Shown in pieces: positions 21,701 to 31,385 of a stretch of DNA of 64,000 nucleotides. The DNA lies in NCBI GenBank assembly GCA_904066235.2, contig CAJFCV020000003.1:620001-684000 (forward strand), in the 5' to 3' direction. Position 1 is the stretch's first letter. Each line of letters starts with the position of its first letter. A model generated the notes under the pieces. The model saw nothing but the letters and a program-made list of their open reading frames with translations. It did no database searches and was not told where the DNA came from. A program made the translations under genes and the position numbers. Origin of the DNA: Bursaphelenchus xylophilus. Its lineage: Eukaryota > Nematoda > Chromadorea > Rhabditida > Aphelenchoididae.

Positions 21701-22716
21701 TGATTTTGATATATGAATCAGTGGAACCATTATTTCCCCGACAAACTGGAAATATCAAGACAATAAAGTGGAGTTCTTTTCAGGGAAACGGAACAAAAGA
21801 AATTGTTGTAATTGGCAACAGTCTGGCCAGAGATTTGTATTTCGGAGTGAGAAGCCGGATGAGAAACGTCTACAAACGGCTGACCTTGTTTTACATCTCC
21901 GGAATACTGCCCTTTCAAAATAATACACGCCGAAACACATCGCCAAAGGACTTTACGGACTTTGTTAAGAATATGAACTGCACTATTGACATTTTGGTCA
22001 CGGGGCAAGCGTAGGTTTTCAATGCATAGTTGAGATAAACAGAGGGTTTTTACAGCTACAAAGCGGTTACAGTTCCGCCCGACGATGACTATATTCGAAG
22101 CCAAATGCTCGGGGATCTCCAAAATTACTATGATCAATTGGCTGGATTGGACGTAAAATTACTTGTGATACCATATGCCGAACATGTTATCGACTTTACC
22201 ATCGAAAAATACAATCAGGCTGTATTGCTGGGGACACAGCGTCAATTGAATTACAAACACACCGTAAGATTACTATAACTCCTGATATATCAGTCTGTCG
22301 GGAAAATAATGTGGATCCGTTGCGAGAATTTGGAATAACCAAACATCGCACCACTTGTGGCGGCTGGAGACTTGATGCGCGATTTCGAGGAGCAGAGTAG
22401 TTTTTCGTACGACAAATCCACGTGATTTTCTCGACAGGCTGATATATGAACTATATTTTATTTTTTCGTATTTTAGCAAGTACACAGTCTCCACACAGAA
22501 GCCATAAACAAGGTCATTGACAAAATAAAATGCAAAAACTGCGTCAAAATTGACTTCTACAACTCGCTTTGTGATCCAGTTGAAGACCACTGCTATGTTG
22601 GACAAGAAAATGGACTGGCAATCTACCGGGACAAAGCGCACACAACAATCTTTGGGTCGATTTATTTTGCTGATGCTTTATCGGATAGGCTAAAACTTTC
22701 AGGAGTTGTTGAATAA
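18730..22716 (+). CDS. Locus A: acyltransferase-3/SGNH O-acyltransferase (oac-like), complete, 6 exons
   Basis: Exons 18730-18833, 19697-20139, 20709-21523, 21784-22010, 22056-22263 and 22477-22716 give 2037 nt, 678 residues and stop TAA. Motifs in order: DIQGLR, LFH (His20), FLGVDMFFVISGFLMHK, DFYFRRFRRILPTY, HTWSLSVELQFYV, ISYSIYLAHWPI, then a predicted membrane segment (LLSSLVLLYLLILTISYH). The SGNH part has GNSLARD (Ser467), CKNC and D651-x-x-H654. The 815-nt third exon covers what is two exons in loci B, C and E, so this locus lost intron 3 (or the others gained it). Introns 2, 3 and 5 contain family 1 MITEs. Intron 1 is 863 bp and holds diverged repeat sequence. The substrate is unknown; by family the protein is an integral membrane acyltransferase. 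Confidence 0.87.
18834..19696. repeat. Intron 1 of locus A: diverged repeat related to 43380-43620 and locus B intron 1
   Basis: CTATTTCTACCGTAGAGG and GGCAAAGATATGGCC appear here and in reverse complement at 43390-43480. The GCGAGACTGG and CTCGCGCTCTGCAG-like lines recur in locus B intron 1 (47160-47300). No coding sequence was seen. Confidence 0.45.
20217..20351. mobile_element. Family 1 MITE (GTGGA subtype), intron 2 of locus A
   Basis: TCTGTCGGGAAAATAATGTG then GACTTGTCGCG at the left; CCACATTATTTTCCCGACAG at the right. The interior contains a GCGACGGCTAGCCGCGGCTG palindromic block. Confidence 0.75.
20543..20692. mobile_element. Family 1 MITE (GTGGA subtype), second copy in intron 2 of locus A
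   Basis: ATCAGTCTCGGGAAAATAAT and CCACATTATTTTCCCGACCG; the interior has GACGGCTAGCTGGAGATTTG. It ends only 16 bp before exon 3. Confidence 0.75.
21550..21696. mobile_element. Family 1 MITE (GAGC subtype), intron 3 of locus A
   Basis: AATCTGTCGGGTAAATAATG at the left; GCTCATTATCTTCCCGACAG at the right. A second partial right end (CCATTATTTCCCCGACAAAC) follows at 21728-21748. Confidence 0.7.
22288..22444. mobile_element. Family 1 MITE (GTGGA subtype), intron 5 of locus A
   Basis: ATCAGTCTGTCGGGAAAATA...TGTGGATCCG at the left; CCACGTGATTTTCTCGACAG at the right. It occupies most of the 213-bp intron. Confidence 0.7.
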
Positions 22717-22850
22717 TACAAACTCAAAAAAAAGTGATTTACAAAGTGAGAAAGTGAGTCACAATAATGGCAGAGACAACCCGGCCGTAAAAATTGAAAT
22801 TTTACAACAGATAGGGAGGGACTCAAAAATTCTTTCTTTTGTAGTTCTTT

Positions 22851-22957
22851 ATGTGCTCGGCAGATGTAATCGCCAAGCGTTCCAAAATTTCTCTTTATCA
22901 GCCACTGAGAATTCAGAGCCGAAACATGAGCTAACCTCAAACTTGGGTTAATAAACC
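22851..22957 (-). ncRNA. Spliced-leader RNA gene, copy 5
   Basis: Leader at 22957-22936 on the minus strand. Central stem, Sm-like site and GCTTGGC/GCCGAGC 3' stem are all intact. The promoter side (to about 23060) has AGTTAATTCTCTTC and GGGGAACTGGCTC, the complement of the PSE-like block. It is divergent from the 5S gene at 23321, mirroring the 15 kb cluster. Its 3' end lies about 130 bp downstream of the locus A stop. Confidence 0.88.
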
Positions 22958-23320
22958 GGAGAATTAGTCCTTCGTCCGGATCTCCCTTACTTCGCGTTGA
23001 CTCTTTCGAGCGGGGAACTGGCTCTTTCTGGAGTTAATTCTCTTCTCTGGCGCCCTCGCATTCTCAACTCGGTGCGCTCGCAGACAATTCGTGTCACTCT
23101 TTTTCTCTGACCCTCCGAGAAAGGCCGTCTATCTCGCTTGTGCGTACGGCCCCTTTTTTCTCGCGGCTTCTCCTTTCTTCTCTCCGACAATTCGTGTAAC
23201 TCTTTTTCTCTGAGTCTACGAGAGAAGCGGTCTATCTCGCTTGTGCGTTTTCCTCGGCTTTCACATAAGGTCCCTTCTTCTTTTCTTCGAACCATCACCA
23301 CTGAAGAAAGAAGGCAGAGC

Positions 23321-23439
23321 GTGTACGCCCATAGCCCTTTGAAAGCACGCCATCCCGTCCGATCTGGCAAGTTAAGCAACGGTGCGCTTGATTAGTACTT
23401 GGATCGGAGACGTCCTTGGAATCTCAAGTGGCGTACGCC
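23321..23439 (+). rRNA. 5S ribosomal RNA gene
   Basis: 119 nt with the same 5S core as 15070-15188 and only a few differences (for example GTGTACGCCC against GTGTACACCC at the 5' end). This copy has the better-paired terminal helix. A TTTTGGCGTTTT terminator-like run follows. It is divergent from SL copy 5. Confidence 0.9.
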
Positions 23440-23860
23440 TTTTGGCGTTTTCCACAAATTTAATGAAGAACAGCAGTATCATTTTTGTCTGTATTTAAAT
23501 AGTCTAAAATCGCCGAAGAAAGTCAGAAGTAGTAGATGTTTTGATAAAAAAAATCCGTTGAACTCTATTTGTCAAGTTGCATGTCAACTTTTGTGTCTGG
23601 AAACCGCAAGTTCCAAAGTTTATGCGTTTTTCTCGTAAAAAATTCTTCTCTTGAGTAAAAGCAATGTGAAATTTGGCTTATGCCTAATAAAGCTGTAATG
23701 ATGAGGTATGATGGAGGCAGAACAACCAATTGTATTTGTGGTAGGGACCCCAATGGTGGTCCTTTAGGAATAAACATCCATTCAACTTCGGCTTTAGTAG
23801 GGTGAGTCAGAAAGTTAGGGGGACTTCAACAAAGTTTTTCATAAAGATTTGGAGTACAAG
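23440..23860. other. Spacer after the 5S gene, no gene seen
   Basis: AT-rich with short unrelated open frames. AATAAAGCTG at about 23685 could be a polyadenylation-like sequence, but no exon upstream supports a gene. Confidence 0.35.
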
Positions 23861-23916
23861 CTTTGAGAGATAACCCTCTAAATCCCCTAAAAACGGTAGT
23901 CCCAGGTTCACGGCGT

Positions 23917-23959
23917 TCTTGGATTGGCGACCTCCTTGGAATCTCAAGTTGCATACGCC
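23917..23959 (+). pseudogene. 5S rRNA 3'-end fragment
   Basis: TTGGATTGGCGACCTCCTTG then GAATCTCAAGTTGCATACGCC matches about the last 43 nt of the neighbouring 5S gene, with a few changes. The 5' two thirds is absent. A T-run follows, then the truncated SL copy 6 in the opposite orientation. Confidence 0.8.
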
Positions 23960-23991
23960 TTTTTGGCGTTAGCTGGAGGGACACGTCAAGA

Positions 23992-24071
23992 TGTTCCAAA
24001 ATTTCTCTTTATCAGCCACTGAGAATGCAGAGCCGAAACATGAGCTAACCTCAAACTTGGGTTAATAAACC
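23992..24071 (-). pseudogene. Truncated spliced-leader RNA copy 6
   Basis: Leader (24071-24050), donor and central stem are present. After the Sm-like site the sequence becomes GGAACATCTTGACG, so the 3' stem is lost. It sits tail to tail with the 5S fragment, about 30 bp apart. A leader RNA without its last stem is probably not functional. Confidence 0.75.
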
Positions 24072-24439
24072 GAAGAAGGTGTTCTCTATTTGGCTTGTCA
24101 AAGTCTACAAACGAAACTTTTAACTGGGAAAGGGGCTATTCGTGGAGACAATTCGTCACTATGAAGGTCTTCCCTCTTCCCCAATATTTTTTCACCTGCC
24201 TATTTCTCTAACGTCCTTCTGTGTATACGCAACGCGTGCGAAGGCGCCCGATTTTAAATCGTAATGTACACCTTTCCACTCGGAGGCGCAGAGAAAAAGA
24301 GCGCAAAGAAGAGAGTGCTAATGGATGGACAGGTAATAAGAGGGCCCGAGAGCAGCGAATTAACTCCCAAAAGATGCGGTTCCCCAGAATAAAAGCGAAA
24401 GGGAAGGCGCTCAAGGGGCGAATGGAAGAGAAATTCTTC

Positions 24440-24546
24440 GGTTTATTAACCCAAGTTTGAGGTTAGCTCATGTTTCGGCTCTGAATTCTCAGTGGCTGAT
24501 AAAGAGAAATTTTGGAACGCTTGGCGATTACATCCGCCGAGCACAT
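24440..24546 (+). ncRNA. Spliced-leader RNA gene, copy 7
   Basis: Leader 24440-24461; all body elements intact, 3' stem GCTTGGC/GCCGAGC with loop GATTACATCC. The PSE-like TTAACTCCCAAAAGATGCGG...TTCCCC lies at 24360-24386. The upstream 240 bp is the reverse complement of the promoter side of copy 3. Confidence 0.87.
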
Positions 24547-24819
24547 AAAAACTTTAAACGGGATGGTCTTGCGGTGGTCTGCATCGTTTCTATGTTTGAA
24601 TTCCACGTTCTTCTTTCTCTCGTATTGCTTATTGCAGCCGGTAAGCGGCATAACATACGCTAGCGAGAGAATTGAGAAAAAAAGCTCAACAATCCCTCCG
24701 TTATCAATGTGAAAAAGCAGAGGGCGCTAGAGAAGCGAATTGCCTCCCAAAAAATGGAGTTCCCCATTCCAAGAGAAACGAATGAAATAGAGAAAGCCAT
24801 AGCGAAGGGAGAAGTCTTC

Positions 24820-24926
24820 GGTTTATTAACCCAAGTTTGAGGTTAGCTCATGTTTCGGCTCTGAATTCTCAGTGGCTGGTAAAGAGAAATTTTGGAACGC
24901 TTGGCGGTTACATCTGCCGAGCACAT
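24820..24926 (+). ncRNA. Spliced-leader RNA gene, copy 8
   Basis: Leader 24820-24841; body differs by TGGTAAAG for TGATAAAG and GGCGGTTACATCTGCC in the 3' stem loop. The stem is still paired. PSE-like CCTCCCAAAAAATGGAG...TTCCCC at 24742-24766. It is in tandem with copy 7 (380 bp period). Confidence 0.85.
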
Positions 24927-25350
24927 AAGGCGCGTAAAGCTCTGAAAACTTACGGATAGCACTTTGTAAAATACGCTTCGGGGTCTTGCTGCACAATGTT
25001 TAAAAAACTTTCAGAGCATTACAAATTCTTTCTTTTGTATTTGACATTGCCTTTCGGCTATTTATTCCATCTCTAAAGCCCTCAAAATCAGATGGCTTCA
25101 TTGTTAAAACTCCATAGTTTTGCTGGTTGTAACTTTATTACAAAATAAAATTGTTGAAAAATTCAAAAAAAAAAAAAAAAAAATAGACTTGATAAGGCAC
25201 ACACGTTTGTTCAAAAAACCATTTTTCACTTATTCAATAATATTAGCACCATTGACATAAGAAAAACGTTGGCAAAGACGCATAAAGTGTCGACAACACT
25301 GCTACGAAAAGCACCATTCCAAGGTTTCTATGCGTTTTTGGTAAAAAAAA
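24927..25350. other. No gene seen
   Basis: AT-rich, with an A-run at 25168-25183. There is no recognisable exon, RNA gene or element end until the family 4 copy at 25352. Confidence 0.4.
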
Positions 25351-25351
25351 C

Positions 25352-25655
25352 ACTAGTCCGTTCGTAAAGTCGCTGGAGTGATTTCGGCAACATGCACTGT
25401 GCGAAAATAAAGGTTCACTTTGCACTGTGCAATTTTTTGCGTTTTGCACCGTGCAGCTTTTTTGGGGTGTCGCTCGCACCCTGACTTTTTTGCACAGTGC
25501 AAAAAATGATGTCAGTCCGGCGACATGCACTGTGCGAAAACGAAAGTTCACTTTGCACTGTGCAATGTGCTCTTTTGGGCTGTCGCTCGCACCCTGACTT
25601 TTTTCGCACAGTGCAAACGCCAAAAAATCATTCAGCTTATTACACGAACGGACAA
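25352..25655. mobile_element. Family 4 foldback element, longer variant
   Basis: CACTAGTCCGTTCGTAAAGT at the left; TACACGAACGGACAAGTG at the right. The interior has repeated TGCACTGTGC, GCTGTCGCTCGCACCCTGAC and TTTTTCGCACAGTGC blocks, the same modules as at 17500-17880. Confidence 0.65.
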
Positions 25656-26280
25656 GTGAAAAAATAATAAAAAAGAGAGTATAAAATTGAAGATTTGCGT
25701 TAAAAAAAGACCCGCAATGACAAAGATTTTTTCTCATCAAAAAAAAAATTCTTTGAAAATTCAAAAAAAAAATCAAAAAATCTCTAAAAAAATTTTTTTG
25801 ACGACAAAAATTCTGACTGGAAAAACGGCTGAGGCGTCCGTCGAAAGAGGGTTCTGAAGACAAAATGCACATTTATATTCGAATATAACATTAATACTAC
25901 GCGATTCGGTCGTTATTTGAGCAACAATTCATTCAGTCCATGGGTTGTGTACATAAGGTGAGGGGCATTTTGGGGGCTTCAGGCCGAAGGCCGGTTCGTT
26001 GTGAGTTCGTTGAAGCGGCGTTGGAGGTCCTGAAAATTTTCAAAAGTATTTTTTTTTTTTGGGAAAAATGAGATTCTGGCCAAATTTGAGAAAATATCAG
26101 TAGATTAGAAGGCAAAATTCACAGAATTGCAAGGGTAATTTCACTCTGATTTTGATGAAAATTGGCAGGAATTTAACCTAGATTTTTTTTCAAAAATAAT
26201 ATGCCTGATTTTTAGTCCGCACTTTGCAGAAACCCTCAAGATTTTTCGTGCGGAAAAATAAAAAAAAATAGAAAATTTTT
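25656..26280. other. No gene seen; AT-rich with A/T runs
   Basis: Many A7-A9 and T runs, weak similarity to nothing else in the window. A short GC-richer part at 25940-26030 has no supported reading frame. Confidence 0.35.
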
Positions 26281-26289
26281 AACGAACTT

Positions 26290-27830
26290 CTACGTTGAAT
26301 ATCTCGGCTCTTTCTGCGAAGTATGAGCTAAAATTCTCACAACTTATTATTCGCTCTAGACAGATTATGCACGCAAAATTTAACAAAAATCTTGAGAATT
26401 GCATTCGAGAGATTTCTTTTTTAAGAAAGTGAACTGAAATCCTCAAAATTTTCGAAAAACCCCCTCTGGCCCACTCTTGACATACTTTTTTTATTTGAAA
26501 TTCCTTCCCCAGCCATGCTAAAAGATTGGATCCATAGAGGGCACCTTGGCGAAGAAGGCACGTTGAAGAAAAAAGCTGCGATAAGGGGGACCAAGGCGGA
26601 TTTTTAAGAATGACTTTTTTAGTTTGCCAAAAAATGATATGGTAAGGGAGGACCAAGGAAAATTTTTTCGAATGATTTCACTGGCAACCCAATAAAATCA
26701 TTCTTAAAAAATCCGCCTTGGTCGCCTCTTACCATATCATTTTTTTGGCAAACCAAAAAAAATTCTTAAAAAATCCGTCGTGGTCTCCTTTACCGCATCT
26801 TTTTTCCTCAAGATGCCCTCTTCGCAAAGATCCCCTCTACGGATCCAACATTTTAGCACGGCTGGGAAAGAAACTTAAAATGAAAAAAGTATGTCAAGAG
26901 TGGAACAGAGTAGGCATGGCTCCGGGCCGGGCTTTCCAAAATTTCCCGGCCCGGGCCGGGCCGACTAATTTCTCGGCCCGACCCCGGGCTTCGATTTTCA
27001 GGCCCGGCCCGGGCCGGCCCGGTTTTTTATGAAATCTGAGTTTTGCCCGGAAAAAAAGGAAAAAATAAGCTTTTTTCGATAAAATTTTTCATTTTTTCGA
27101 ACACAATGCTGATAGCGAACGTAAAATGACCTTATTTACCACTCGCCCAAATGAAAAAATAATTTTCAAGTCAATTTGAAAAAAAAATTCAGAAATTCTT
27201 AAGTGCGACCTCATAGTTAATTCGCTGGCAAAAAAAAACAAAAGGAAAAATTTTCAAAAATACGCAATACGCTTGTAGGTTTTTTCAAATTCAATAAAAG
27301 ATCTGTGATAAAACATTTTTGCTAAAATTTGGGTGACTATACACAAAATTTTATGATTTTTTGTAACCAGATGGTAAGACAATTTATGGCGACTTAGTAA
27401 TTTATAAAAATAGTCAAGCGGCAATTGAACTATGTATATGTTTTGCTAAATTATCTTTTACATTTTGCGAATTTTCCTTTCATTTCCTGCTTTGTTTCTT
27501 TCCAGCGTAGTACAAAAATTTTCCGGGCCGAACCGGGCCGGGCTTTCCAAATTTTACAAGCCCGGGCCCGGGCCGGGCTTGGAGATTTAGGCCCGGCCCG
27601 CAGGCCCGGGCCGGGCTGGCCCGGTTTGCAGCCATGCTTAGAACAGAGGGGGTTTTTCGAAAATTTTGAGGATTTCAGTTCACTTTCTTACAAAACAAAT
27701 TTCTCAAATTTAATTCTCAATATTTTTGTTAAATTTTGTGTGCATAATCTGTCTAGAGCGGAAAATAATTTGTGAGAATTTTGGCTCACATTTTGAAGAA
27801 AGAGCCGAGATATTCAAGCTCAAGTTCTAA
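26290..27830. repeat. Large imperfect inverted repeat with two GC-rich family 2-like inserts
   Basis: The left arm (26290-26560) contains CTCGGCTCTTTCTGCG, GACAGATTATGCACGC and AAGTGAACTGAAATCCTC. The right arm (27640-27860) contains their complements, such as GATTTCAGTTCACTTTC and CATAATCTGTCTAGAGCG. A second, inner palindrome (26580-26830) repeats the AAATCCGCCTTGGTC motif in both orientations. Inside are GC-rich blocks at 26914-27026 (starting TAGGCATGGCTCCGGGCC) and 27520-27638 (ending GCAGCCATGCTTAG), which are two family 2 relatives. Confidence 0.65.
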
Positions 27831-28077
27831 CCTTTTAGCCATGGCTGGGGAAGAAATTCCGAATGAAAAAAAGTCAAGATTGGTTCCTCATCCCAAATCC
27901 TGCTACAACCCACGAAACAAAATTTCCGACCTCCTTTTTCTCTCCCTCCACCCCATTTTTCAACCAAAAATTAGCTCAAAACTCAACTCCGAAGCACTCC
28001 GCGTTACGCGAACAAATCCAAACTCAAAACTGTTAACCAAACGTTGCAGAAAATGGTCAAAAAATTACCGAGTGTGT

Positions 28078-28287
28078 TTAGAAAGCCAAAAGAATGCCGG
28101 AGGGCGGTGCCAAGCGCCGTTTCAGCGCTTGTGCGGTGCCGTTAAAGAGTGCGTTGTGGGTTTTAGGGGTTCCCGGCGTTTTCGGAGGCTCTAAATTGGA
28201 ATCGTTGATTAATTTCGGGGTGTTACATGGATCTAGCCGTCTACGGGAAGCTTCAGACATGCCGTGCGGACAGATGGCAGGCAACAA
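28078..28287 (-). CDS. Small coding-quality open frame, possible terminal exon of the neighbouring coiled-coil gene
   Basis: Minus-strand frame with an internal ATG (28257) followed by SEASRRRLDPCNTPKLI, then EPPKTPGTPKTHNALF and ALKRRLAPPSG, stop TAA. It is proline/TP-rich, like the linker part of the upstream gene. Attaching it to exon 6 (28595) needs an acceptor in phase 0, and none of the usual TTTCAG type was found. It may instead be an alternative last exon, a separate small gene, or chance. Unassigned. Confidence 0.35.
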   Translation of the reverse strand: MLPAICPHGMSEASRRRLDPCNTPKLINDSNLEPPKTPGTPKTHNALFNGTAQALKRRLAPPSGILLAF

Positions 28288-28566
28288 AAAAAGGTGTGGA
28301 CAGTGAGGAAAATCAGACTTTATTTGGGGAAATCATATTTCACAAGGACTTTTATGGAAGAGAGGTGAATTCACAGGGGGTATTATTAATATAGACAACA
28401 AATTCGATTTCTAATAGTGCTATAGGGCATGTGCAATAATAATATGCCACAATTTAGCCAAACACATCGTCATGACGTCATAAAAATTCGAAAATTTCCA
28501 AAAATCTGGGAAAAATCAAAAAAATTCCAAAAACCGGTCATGATGACGCATTCCGCAGTGCCAGCT

Positions 28567-30183
28567 AATGATAAGCAAACTGTGCCAGGTTTACCTTCAG
28601 CGAGTCCATTCCCATTTGCACAGCGCGCGGGATTCGCGAAGGGGAGGGCGCCGAACGGCGTTCCAACGGCGCGGACTTGGAGTCCAAATTTGAGACATTT
28701 CCTTTCAAGGAGTCGAAGCGGATGGTGCGGATTAGGTCCGCAAAACGTAGAAGGGCATCAATGTCGTTTGGATGGGCTAAAACATCATTTTTCATAACTT
28801 TTTCATGAAAAAATTGGCAAAAGTTATGTTATCCTTTGCCAAACTGATTGAATCCTTTTGAAACTCCCTAAAAATCACAAAAAACAAACCAAAACCGTAC
28901 CTTCACAATACGTTCTAGCCATATTCATGTCAACATCCTTCAAAACATGAAGTCCATCGGTCGAATTCTCCGATATTCTCTTTGCTAGCTGGGCTTTGAG
29001 GTGCTGGATTGGAGATGGATTTTCATTCTCTTCCGATGAGTTTTCTGTCGCCCCATTGTTTGGGGAGGGTAGAGGGGGACTTGGAACAGGTGTTGGATGA
29101 CCATTCTGGGATGGGGTGTCTTCTGATTCCGAGGCACGAAGAGATTCGCTTCCCAGGCCTTTCGAGGTATGGTGAAGATCGCCGTTGAGAGATAGAACCG
29201 AATTCGACAGGGATGTGGAGTCAAAGTTCTGCTAAAAGACATAGAATGTCAAATGCAAACCAATTCCGGTGTATCAATCTAAATTCAAGACAAAAAATAA
29301 ATGAACTTACACTCATGGACATCAGCTGAAGTTCCAGAGCATTGCACCGTGCGAGACATAGCTCGTAATCCTTTTGAAGCTCGGAATATTCAAAGTCCTT
29401 GGCTCTAAAACGCAATTCAATAATTTTACAGTTCAAAAAAGTAAGAACCTTCAAATTTTTCAGACAATTTTTTACCTGCAGGTCTCTTCAAGTTTTGTCG
29501 CCATATTTTCAGCAATCCGAACTCGCTCATGTAAATTATTCACTTCTTTCTCCAACTGATGAATCCTCTGTCGATATAAAGTCGATGCCGAGTCGTCTTC
29601 TTTTCGACGCTGAAAGAAATCGTTAAATATAGGATTTGATACCTAAATTATCTAGTGCAATATAAAAAGTTTGTAAAAATTGGTCAGAAAATTGAAATAC
29701 TAGGGAGCCCTACCATCAGAGACTTGAGAAATCCGACCATCACAATTTTTGCGGAGAAAAAATGAATTTCCCATCGAAACTTGAGAAAAAGTTGAAAATT
29801 TCTGATGTTGAACTTCAAAAACTTACATCACGTTCCGTCTCCAGCTTCCTTATCTCTGCTTTGAGCTTGTATCGTTCCATTTCGAATTTCTGTCGGTCTT
29901 GGGTGTTCGCTACATTGAGCTCTTTGAGTTTCATATCATTTAGCTCATTTGTCTCTTTTTCCAGCTCATATCTACAAACATAGACCTCAAACATTGTTTA
30001 AAACGTCACCCAAAGTGTCTACAAGCCCTTAAACACCAAATTTTTAACAACCGCCAGCTTTTAGAACGATTTTTCAACCTTTCGATACCTAAACACCAAG
30101 TGCGATATAATTGAGAAAATCACTCACAATTCTTTATAATAATTGAGCTCCTGTTCCAGTTTGGAGACACGATCCGCTGTCAT
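28567..30183 (-). CDS. Coiled-coil protein resembling NUDE/NDEL1 (dynein regulator), 6 exons
   Basis: Minus-strand exons 30183-30128, 29971-29827, 29609-29476, 29404-29311, 29231-28901 and 28776-28567 join in consistent phases (2,0,2,0,1). The first ~145 residues are one long coiled coil starting MTADRVSKLEQELNYYKEL, with QRIHQLEKEVNNLHERV and YELCLARCNALELQL. Order and wording resemble the NDE1/NDEL1 N-terminal coil (YWKEL, ELEQANDDLE, AIERNAFLESEL). The rest is a Ser/Pro-rich tail with a short conserved-looking DIDALLRFADLIRTIRF segment. If correct, it binds LIS1 and dynein. The last exon is read through a weak GTAAAC donor to TAG at 28567; an AATAAA lies at 28324-28319. Splicing at that donor to a further exon is the alternative. 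The homology call is from memory and moderate. Confidence 0.6.
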
Positions 30184-31385
30184 TGTGACTGTGACCTCCA
30201 CTTCGACCCTCTTCTTCTACTTTAGCGCCAGTAATTTGCAATTCCCCAGCAATCGTGTTGTTAGAGGATAAATCAAAGAAAATTATCCGTGTCGGAACGT
30301 CTGAAAGATAAATGAATCAAAATCCATAATAAATATCAAATTTATGAGCTTCTGAACGGATTTTATTTATTTTCCATTCGAAGGGAAAGCAAACACTAAC
30401 GAATTACGCGGATCCAAGAGGAGATTCAAGGATAATATCGGAAACGGAAAAAGATTTGAAAAATGACTTGCGGCTGGACAAATATCGAAAGTTTAGAGAA
30501 TATAGAGTATCCGGAAATTAGAATTGACCAAGACTTACTACAATATCGGCAAATTTTTCCAACTCTAAAAATTAAAAAAATTTCCGGAAAAAAGATAAAA
30601 AACTGATCGAAAGGTAGTTTTGAACAAACAAACTGTCTCAATTCTGCAGAAACAAGAGGAATTCGTTTGGTCGCGACTCAGAGATCAATCAAAAAACGAA
30701 AGAACTGCGAAAAATTGATAAAACTCGTCCCGAAAAAGTTCCCCAAGTTCAAAAAATAGATGTCCTTGCATATTATAGTCGTAAAAACGAATTGGAATTG
30801 CTATTCTCCTTGCAATTCACATAAAACTTTACACGAACGCGAGAAACTTCGGCCGGAAATTTATGCGGACGAGTCGGTGGAAGAGTCGACGCAAAAGCGG
30901 AAGACCTGACACAAAAGTCAGGAGATGCCGTTATAAACACAGATTGACGCCCGGGACGGGGCAACGAAGTGAAAAAAAAAGTTGAAAAAGGATTTTTTGG
31001 CCAATCTATTCTTTTTCCGCACTCTTATATCCGCCTCATTTTACTTTACACATCAGCTCGAAAAATTTTTTGTTACAGTAATCCGCAAAGTCACTGTTGT
31101 ACGGGGTGTTTGTTAACACAGCACTCCACCACCCTTATCGCAGCTTTTTCAAAGGTAAACACGCAAAATTCTCGAAATTGGGGCATAAAATTTTTGCGCT
31201 GAAATTCCAAAGGCGAAAAATGGGTGTTGCTCTCGAAAAACGGGGAATTTTTTGTGGTGGGGTAAAAATTCTTGGAGAAAAAGTGCTTGAAAAGAGAGAA
31301 TGGAATGTGTGTTTGTGCATAAAGTCAATGGAAGAGACAATACACAAAAGATGGGGTCAATTTTTCCGAGATGATCCGACATTGA
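30184..31385. other. Upstream region of the coiled-coil gene; no further gene supported
   Basis: A CTTTCAG at about 30300 (minus) may be a 5'UTR or trans-splice acceptor for the coiled-coil gene. The open frames at 30426-30641, 30773-30964 and 31097-31429 have no recognisable domain and no matching splice pattern. Confidence 0.4.
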
